From the NCBI GenBank assembly GCA_029934875.1, contig JAOZLK010000092.1, forward strand, positions 1 through 10,645: 10,645 bases of DNA. The letters run 5' to 3'. The DNA comes from Bacteroidales bacterium. GTDB lineage: Bacteria; Bacteroidota; Bacteroidia; Bacteroidales; GCA-2748055. Within the stretch, counting starts at the first letter, position 1, and each line of letters opens with the position of its first letter. Shown here piece after piece: positions 5,379-10,645 of the stretch. The notes under the pieces were generated by a model. The model saw only the letters and a list, made by a program, of their open reading frames with translations. It searched no databases and was not told the DNA's origin. The position numbers and the translations under genes are program-made.

Positions 5379-6068
5379 GTGTTCCCGAGATACCTTCTAC
5401 TATACCTTTTCTTAGTGACCTTAATGGTACCAGCTTGCAAGCCTGATACCAGGTCCCTGAAAAATACCGAGGCCTACTATCTTCAGTATGAAATTTCTTA
5501 CCTGGAAGATATGGCCGGGGATGTTCCAACAAAGATTCTTCCCCGAAAAATGGATGCCTTTTATTCCAGGCATTATGTCTATACCCGCATTGATGGTTTT
5601 TTCAACCAGTTCACCCTGGTACAAATTGCCGACCTGAAACGCAAGCAGGTCATTACCCTTCTTGATTTTTTCGGGACCCATGTGAGCTATACGGGAAAGC
5701 CAGGAGAGCTGCCTGCAGGCATAAAAGAACCTGAAGGATTGAAAATAGACTTTACAAAGGATACGGCTACCATAGGGGGCTTTCTTTCTGAGAAGATTAA
5801 GGTGGAAACTGTAGATGAAAAGTTTGATATCTATTGCACTCCCGAGATCAGGGTGCGCCATTCCAATATCAGCACTCCCTTCCAGACTGTGAACCACCCC
5901 CTCACTGCCTTCCGGATTCAGCTTAGCCACTTAAAAATGGACCTTGTCTGCAAAAATTCTGAAATCAAATCCATTGATTCAGAAATGTTTAAGATTCCGG
6001 AAGAATACAAAGCGGTAAACAGGGCAGCCATGGAAGAAATTATTAACAACCTGTTTACAAAAGATTAG
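5379..6068 (+). CDS. Putative lipoprotein of unknown function
   Basis: This encodes a 229-residue exported protein. The N-terminus MFPRYLLLYLFLVTLMVPAC is a signal peptide ending in a plausible, if imperfect, lipobox with cysteine at 20, followed by KPDTRS. Lys at +2 does not suggest a particular final membrane. The mature part has a beta-rich pattern of alternating strands: YLQYEISYLEDM (34-45), FNQFTLVQIADLKRKQVITLLDFFG (75-99), TATIGGFLSEKIKVETVDEKFDIYCTPEI (129-157). This is reminiscent of GLPGLI/DUF4412-like periplasmic proteins of this phylum. I cannot assign a family. The GTG start is chosen because it alone yields a complete signal peptide; the in-frame ATG at 5425 would begin just before the lipobox cysteine. 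The gene lies 49 bases upstream of ftsK on the same strand with no clear terminator between, so cotranscription is likely. Confidence 0.75.
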   Translation: MFPRYLLLYLFLVTLMVPACKPDTRSLKNTEAYYLQYEISYLEDMAGDVPTKILPRKMDAFYSRHYVYTRIDGFFNQFTLVQIADLKRKQVITLLDFFGTHVSYTGKPGELPAGIKEPEGLKIDFTKDTATIGGFLSEKIKVETVDEKFDIYCTPEIRVRHSNISTPFQTVNHPLTAFRIQLSHLKMDLVCKNSEIKSIDSEMFKIPEEYKAVNRAAMEEIINNLFTKD

Positions 6069-6117
6069 CCATTGATCTTCCGTTATGTATACATTCGTTA
6101 GTTAGTATCTTTAGATA

Positions 6118-8475
6118 ATGGCCAAAAAAAAGAAGAAGAAAAAAGATAGCGGATTTATCAGCTTCCTCAGTTCAGTAGTTTCCTTTTTCCGCGATGAGCG
6201 CTTCAGGTATGCAATGGGAATTGTATTTCTCCTTGTCGCCCTGTTCATGCTCATCTCCTTAATATCTTACCTTTTCCACTGGAAGACCGACCAGGATTTT
6301 GAGTGGTCCCGGGTTCTTTCGGAAGCTGAAATCCAGGTTGAAAACCAGGGAGGAAAAATGGGCGCCTGGCTCTCTAATCTATTCATTAACAAATGGTTTG
6401 GCCTGGCCAGCTTTCTATCCCCGGCCATTCTGACCTTCCTTGCTATGGCCCTCTACAGGATAAAGATTATTTCTACCTGGAAGGCCATAAGAAACTGTCT
6501 GATCCTGATAATCCTGCTCTCGGTAAGCCTTGGAGTTTTATTCGGAGACGGAAATGGTATACTGGGAAGTGGCCCGGGAGGAGCACATGGATTTTTCATC
6601 AGCAGGTGGCTTCTTTCCAGTATTGGTTATGCCGGAACCATTTTCCTCCTTCTCATCTTCTATTTCGCACTGCTCCTTTTCACAACCGGTTTCCTTGGAT
6701 GGGCAAAAAATAAAAGTATTAGCCTTCCCTTTGAGCGTAAGGAATATGCAGATCAGGAGGAAGCGCCCGCTTTCAGTGAGGAAGAAGAACCTGAAGTGGA
6801 GAATTTCCAGGAAGAAGAGCCTTTTGAGGTAAGCAGCCGGAAGGAAGAGCTGGTGGATGAAATTGCGGACAGCCCGGCTGCAGAGGAGGCGGATAAGAAT
6901 GATGTGGAAATGATGGTGGAAGATGTTTCCGGAATCAATCCAGATGAGATCAATCCAGGTGAAGGAGCTCTTGGAGAATACGATCCTACCCTGGATCTGG
7001 CCAAGTTCCGCTTCCCACCACTAGGTCTCCTGCTGGATTATGACCAGGAAGAATCCACGGTCAGCAATGAAGAACTGATTTCCAATAAGAACCGCATTGT
7101 TGAAACCCTGGGGAACTATAATATCAAGATTGATAAGATCAAAGCAACCATTGGACCAACGGTTACCCTTTATGAAATCGTTCCGGCACCGGGTATCAGA
7201 ATTTCAAAGATCAAGAACCTGGAGGATGATATTGCATTGAGCCTGTCAGCCCTGGGTATAAGGATAATTGCCCCTATACCAGGGAAAGGCACCATTGGGA
7301 TTGAGGTTCCCAACCAGAATCCCCGGATGGTATCTATGAAATCAATCCTGGCATCCAAGAAATTTCAGGAAACTGAGATGGACCTTGCCATTGCCTTAGG
7401 AAAAACCATCTCCAATGAAACCTTTGTCTTTGACCTGGCTAAAATGCCCCACCTGCTGGTTGCCGGGGCTACCGGACAGGGTAAATCGGTTGGACTGAAT
7501 GCAATAATTGCATCCCTGCTCTACAAGAAACATCCGGCCCAGCTTAAGTTTGTCATGGTGGACCCCAAGAAGGTAGAACTTTCGCTGTACAGCAAGATTG
7601 AGAGACACTACCTGGCCAAACTTCCAGAGTCCGAGGAAGCTATCATTACTGATACTCAACTGGTTATTCATACCCTGAACAGCCTCTGCGGAGAGATGGA
7701 TGAACGCTACAACCTGCTTAAGAACGCCCAGACCCGGAACATTAAAGAATACAACAATAAATTCATCAACAGGAAGCTGAATCCCGACAAAGGACACCGT
7801 TACCTGCCCTTTATCGTGGTGATTATTGATGAGTTTGCCGACCTGATTATGACTGCAGGGCGTGAGGTAGAAACACCCATATCCAGGCTGGCCCAGCTGG
7901 CGCGTGCCATTGGGATCCACCTGGTCATTGCAACCCAGCGACCTACCACAAACATTATAACAGGCGTTATAAAGGCCAATTTCCCTGCCAGGATCGCCTT
8001 CCGTGTTACCTCGGGGATCGATTCCAGGACCATCCTTGATGGGCCCGGAGCCGACCAGCTGATCGGGAGGGGTGACATGCTTTTCCTGAGCGGAAATGAA
8101 CCAATAAGACTTCAATGTGCCTTCATAGACGGTCCGGAAATAGAGTCGGTCACTGACTTTATTGGCGAACAACGTGGCTATCCCAGTGCTCTGCTCCTGA
8201 CTCCTGTTGAAGATGAGAGCAGTGGTGGCCCCGAAGTTGACCTGGACAAACGGGATGAAAAGTTTGAAGATGCTGCCAGGCTGGTGATTCAGCACCAACA
8301 GGGCTCAACTTCCCTCATCCAAAGAAAGCTCTCCCTGGGCTACAACCGGGCCGGCCGGATTGTGGACCAGCTGGAAGCTGCCGGCATCCTTGGCCCCTTC
8401 GAGGGAAGTAAGGCAAGACAGGTACTGGTCCAGGATGAATTTAGTTTGGAACAGATTTTGAAAGGATTATCCTGA
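6118..8475 (+). CDS. ftsK: DNA translocase FtsK
   Basis: FtsK is a membrane-anchored hexameric ATPase that pumps DNA at the division septum and, through its C-terminus, orients translocation and activates XerCD recombination at dif. In 785 residues the order is a lysine-rich cytoplasmic tip (K3-K9), four membrane segments (about 31-53, 93-112, 126-142, 168-192), and a very acidic linker (about 208-290) much shorter than in E. coli. Then come the alpha domain (about 295-430) and the motor with Walker A GATGQGKS (450-457) and Walker B VVIIDEFAD (567-575), plus ATQRPTTNIITG (605-616). The gamma winged helix (about 713-772) contains SLIQRKLSLGYNRAGRIVDQLE. All catalytic motifs are intact. The LolA-like gene follows by 13 bases, an arrangement common in Bacteroidota. 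Confidence 0.97.
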   Translation: MAKKKKKKKDSGFISFLSSVVSFFRDERFRYAMGIVFLLVALFMLISLISYLFHWKTDQDFEWSRVLSEAEIQVENQGGKMGAWLSNLFINKWFGLASFLSPAILTFLAMALYRIKIISTWKAIRNCLILIILLSVSLGVLFGDGNGILGSGPGGAHGFFISRWLLSSIGYAGTIFLLLIFYFALLLFTTGFLGWAKNKSISLPFERKEYADQEEAPAFSEEEEPEVENFQEEEPFEVSSRKEELVDEIADSPAAEEADKNDVEMMVEDVSGINPDEINPGEGALGEYDPTLDLAKFRFPPLGLLLDYDQEESTVSNEELISNKNRIVETLGNYNIKIDKIKATIGPTVTLYEIVPAPGIRISKIKNLEDDIALSLSALGIRIIAPIPGKGTIGIEVPNQNPRMVSMKSILASKKFQETEMDLAIALGKTISNETFVFDLAKMPHLLVAGATGQGKSVGLNAIIASLLYKKHPAQLKFVMVDPKKVELSLYSKIERHYLAKLPESEEAIITDTQLVIHTLNSLCGEMDERYNLLKNAQTRNIKEYNNKFINRKLNPDKGHRYLPFIVVIIDEFADLIMTAGREVETPISRLAQLARAIGIHLVIATQRPTTNIITGVIKANFPARIAFRVTSGIDSRTILDGPGADQLIGRGDMLFLSGNEPIRLQCAFIDGPEIESVTDFIGEQRGYPSALLLTPVEDESSGGPEVDLDKRDEKFEDAARLVIQHQQGSTSLIQRKLSLGYNRAGRIVDQLEAAGILGPFEGSKARQVLVQDEFSLEQILKGLS

Positions 8476-8488
8476 ACAGCTTAAATCA

Positions 8489-9154
8489 ATGCACATGTAT
8501 CAAATGGGGAAATTAGTGATGGTGATCGCAGGGTTCTGTATTCTGGAGACAGTTTATGCACAGGATGAAAGGGTTCACCCCTATATGCAGGCGGTCTCAG
8601 AACAATTCAAAATGGAAGAGGGATATGAAATCCAGATGGATTACATCCGGGAAGATATCATGCAGGAGAGCACGAGCGAGGGAGATGGTACAATCTGGAT
8701 GAAGGGGCTTATGTACAAAATGATCGTGGATGAGTATATCGTCTATTTTGACGGTGTAAAGCTCTACTCCCAGAATACCGGTACAGAGGAGGTCTATGTG
8801 AGCACACCCGATCCCGAGGATCCAGGATACCTACAATCTGTTCCCATCAGGGCCATCAAAGCTTATCAACAGGATTTCAAGTACCAGTTTATGGGAGAGA
8901 GCAACTTCATGGGTAAGCAAAGAGTTGAGATTCAGCTTTACCCCCTTGATCTCACTGGTCCTTACTCCATGCTTAAGCTATACATCCATCCTTCGACCAT
9001 GAAACTGGAGGCCTTTGTTCTGAAACACAAGGAGGGAATTAACTATACTATGATTCTCACATCGGTTGAAGACAAACAAAAGCTGGAGGACAGCTCCTTC
9101 ACTTTTGATCAACAAGCCTACCCGGATACAGAAATAATTGAGCTCCTGGATTAA
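8489..9154 (+). CDS. LolA-like periplasmic outer-membrane lipoprotein carrier
   Basis: The product is a 221-residue secreted protein resembling the LolA-like carriers found next to ftsK in Bacteroidota. LolA shuttles lipoproteins across the periplasm to the outer membrane, but whether this branch does so is inferred. The signal peptide (through about residue 25, TVYAQ, then DERVHP) is type I; C17 is not in a lipobox context. Three in-frame Mets (residues 1, 3 and 6) are possible starts, and residue 6 (8504) already gives a complete signal peptide. The mature chain shows the half-barrel strand pattern: YEIQMDYIRE, GTIWMKGLMYKMIVDEYIVYFDGVKLYSQN, EEVYVSTPDPED, QDFKYQFMGE, RVEIQLYPLD, KLYIHPSTMKLEAFVLK, and the family-typical end DSSFTFDQQAYPDTEIIELLD. 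It is 13 bases behind ftsK and ends 6 bases from the convergent PgpH-like gene. Confidence 0.85.
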   Translation: MHMYQMGKLVMVIAGFCILETVYAQDERVHPYMQAVSEQFKMEEGYEIQMDYIREDIMQESTSEGDGTIWMKGLMYKMIVDEYIVYFDGVKLYSQNTGTEEVYVSTPDPEDPGYLQSVPIRAIKAYQQDFKYQFMGESNFMGKQRVEIQLYPLDLTGPYSMLKLYIHPSTMKLEAFVLKHKEGINYTMILTSVEDKQKLEDSSFTFDQQAYPDTEIIELLD

Positions 9155-9160
9155 ATCGCT

Positions 9161-10645
9161 TTACTTGGGATACTCTATCCTGGCGTGATAAATATTTAAA
9201 AGTCGCTTTTTGAATATTTTCTTCACTGCAGTTATATCACCATAGGTAATGTTGGTATCAGAGAACTGCTCCTCGTTGATCTGGTGCGCAACAATCCCTT
9301 CCACCAGCTCAGAAATTGACTCAGGGCTATAGGTCTTCAGGGATCGCGAAGCTGCCTCCACCGAATCAGCCATCATCAGGATGGAGGTCTCCTTTGAAGT
9401 CGGTTTCGGACCGGGATAGGTGAATTCTGCAACATCAACTTCTTCTCCGGGATTGGAGTTTATCATTGAGCGATAAAAATACTGGACCGTACTTGTTCCA
9501 TGGTGAGTGCGAATAAAATCAATTATCAGCTCAGGTAACTTATATTTTTTACCCAGCTCCTCGCCCTTAATCACATGATCGATGATCACCACGGCACTTG
9601 ATCTGAAATCAAGCTCATCATGCGGGTTAACTCCGCTATGTTGATTTTCAATAAAATACTCCGGGCTCTCCATCTTACCAATGTCGTGATACAATGCTCC
9701 TGCCCTGACCAGCAGAGAGTTACCTCCAACCTTGAGAATGGCCTCCTCTGCCAGGGTGGCCACCTGCATGGAATGCTGGAAAGTACCGGGAGCTTTCTCA
9801 GCCAGTTTCCTAAGGAGGGGCTGATTGGTATCAGACAGTTCAAAAAGGGTGGCGTCAGAAAGGAATCCAAAGACCCGCTCAATTAGAAAGACCAGGGGAT
9901 AAGAAGTCAGAATCAACAAGCCATTTCCACCGAGCCACAATATATTGGTCCAGTTGATTTCGGAAATATCACCTTCCTGCATAAGAGACATAAGGATGTA
10001 AACCAGGGCATAGGTCGCAAATATATAGGTTGCTGTGTAGAAGAGGATCCCCCTCTTGTAATAAGACCTCATACTGAACAAGCCCACCAGCCCGGCCAGA
10101 AAATTCATCATAACAAACTGGTAGCTGTTGGGCACCCAGAAACCGGCCAGCAGCAGGGTAATCATATGAACGAACAGGGCATACCTGATATCAAAAAAGG
10201 TCTTAAGAAAGATCGGAACCAGCACGAAGGGAATAACATAAACACTTACCACATCGTAGGTAGAGGCTGCCCTGGTCAGGCCCACCATGATAACAATCAT
10301 CCCAAGTGTAAAGAAGGTCTGTCGCCTGCTGGAAAAAATATCCTTTCTGAAGTAATAAATGAACCAGTATAAGGCCAGGAAAATCATTGTAATCAGAAGA
10401 AACTGGGAAAGATAGACAACCATGTAATTTTTCCCCACATTAGGATTGGACTCATATTCCATCCGCAAGGATTCAATTTGCTGAAACTTTCTGGCGGATA
10501 CCAGTTCACCCAGGGAAATAATTCGCTCTCCCGCCTGCACCATACCCTGGGTCAGAGTCAGGCCTTCCATGTTTGACAACCTGACCATGGAGGTCCTTTC
10601 CTCATCGTAAAAGAGATTGGCTCCCAGGTATTCGTGGAGGCTAAG
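9161..10645 (-). CDS. PgpH-type 7TM-HD phosphohydrolase, 3' part (5' end beyond right edge)
   Basis: This is a membrane-bound metal-dependent HD phosphohydrolase; characterised relatives (Listeria PgpH) degrade cyclic-di-AMP. An in-frame ATG at 10586-10588 is not the true start: the frame stays open to the window edge and the extra residues (LHEYLGANLFYDEERTS) continue the extracellular 7TMR-HDED domain. Counting from the edge (494 residues visible), the end of that domain occupies 1-65, with SNMEGLTLTQGMVQAGERII. Seven membrane segments follow at about 75-98, 110-126, 132-150, 156-171, 177-192, 199-220 and 235-255. The cytoplasmic HD domain shows H291, H320-D321 within YHDIGK, H357, H381-H382 (THHG) and D427 (MADSVEAASR), a complete metal-binding set. 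The C-terminus is intact. It is convergent with the LolA-like gene. The substrate assignment is by family only. Confidence 0.92.
   Translation of the reverse strand, partial: LSLHEYLGANLFYDEERTSMVRLSNMEGLTLTQGMVQAGERIISLGELVSARKFQQIESLRMEYESNPNVGKNYMVVYLSQFLLITMIFLALYWFIYYFRKDIFSSRRQTFFTLGMIVIMVGLTRAASTYDVVSVYVIPFVLVPIFLKTFFDIRYALFVHMITLLLAGFWVPNSYQFVMMNFLAGLVGLFSMRSYYKRGILFYTATYIFATYALVYILMSLMQEGDISEINWTNILWLGGNGLLILTSYPLVFLIERVFGFLSDATLFELSDTNQPLLRKLAEKAPGTFQHSMQVATLAEEAILKVGGNSLLVRAGALYHDIGKMESPEYFIENQHSGVNPHDELDFRSSAVVIIDHVIKGEELGKKYKLPELIIDFIRTHHGTSTVQYFYRSMINSNPGEEVDVAEFTYPGPKPTSKETSILMMADSVEAASRSLKTYSPESISELVEGIVAHQINEEQFSDTNITYGDITAVKKIFKKRLLNIYHARIEYPK

Noticed and set aside
6106..6113. 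TATCTTTA just before ftsK as a -7 box.
   Set aside because: It matches only 7 of 8 positions and lies 5 bases from the ATG, too close for a leader. Cotranscription with the upstream gene explains ftsK expression better.
6124..6132. Slippery A-run (A AAA AAG in frame) just after the ftsK start, which could allow a frameshift or transcript slippage.
   Set aside because: It encodes the lysine-rich tip of FtsK, a normal feature. There is no downstream stimulatory structure or alternative frame of interest, and the gene is intact.
7396..8298. Long reverse-strand open frame (300 codons) inside ftsK.
   Set aside because: It lies wholly within the conserved FtsK motor region on the opposite strand. 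Its translation has no recognisable family and it lacks its own start context, so it is a codon-bias shadow.

Overview
The window reads as an ordinary chromosomal stretch from a member of the Bacteroidota, probably of the Bacteroidales/Marinilabiliales type. The order-level guess is an inference from remembered protein similarity. The phylum call rests on several things: a NusB with the long N-terminal extension seen in this phylum, a DUF3276 PUR-domain protein, the pairing of ftsK with a LolA-like gene, start codons preceded by A-rich sequence instead of a Shine-Dalgarno site, and several exact matches to the Bacteroidota -7 promoter motif TAnnTTTG. No phage, plasmid, insertion sequence, tRNA, rRNA or CRISPR array is visible. 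No stretch longer than about 205 bases lacks a gene.

Left part (1-3010): the 5' part of nusB runs leftwards off the window. It is divergent from a small PUR-family (DUF3276) nucleic-acid-binding protein. That gene converges on an unrecognised helical, HEAT-like protein, and the two genes share the palindrome CTAG as their overlapping stop codons. Divergent from the helical protein is a tight two-gene membrane operon: a multi-pass protein of unknown function with a TTG start, then a DUF456 protein.

Middle (3011-5378): the convergent gap between the DUF456 gene and the ornithine carbamoyltransferase gene is almost entirely built of 7-bp units. Sixteen consecutive direct heptamers form a partial 21-bp higher-order repeat, preceded by four degenerate heptamers in the opposite orientation. 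The array runs into the last codons of the carbamoyltransferase gene. It also contributes one arm of a terminator-like hairpin. To its right lie argF/arcB-type ornithine carbamoyltransferase and arcC carbamate kinase, transcribed leftwards in the order arcC-argF. Together they can convert citrulline to ornithine, CO2 and ammonia with gain of ATP. No arginine deiminase gene is present in the window.

Right part (5379-10645): a putative lipoprotein of unknown function, the DNA translocase FtsK and a LolA-like periplasmic protein form a rightward cluster joining chromosome segregation at division to envelope maintenance. It meets tail-to-tail, with only 6 bases between, a leftward PgpH-type seven-transmembrane HD phosphohydrolase (probable cyclic-di-AMP phosphodiesterase). 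The 5' end of that gene lies beyond the right edge.

I found no convincing new multi-gene system. The most distinctive non-coding structure is the heptamer array. The least understood proteins are the HEAT-like protein (1123-1854), the multi-pass membrane protein (1912-2517) and the lipoprotein (5379-6068).
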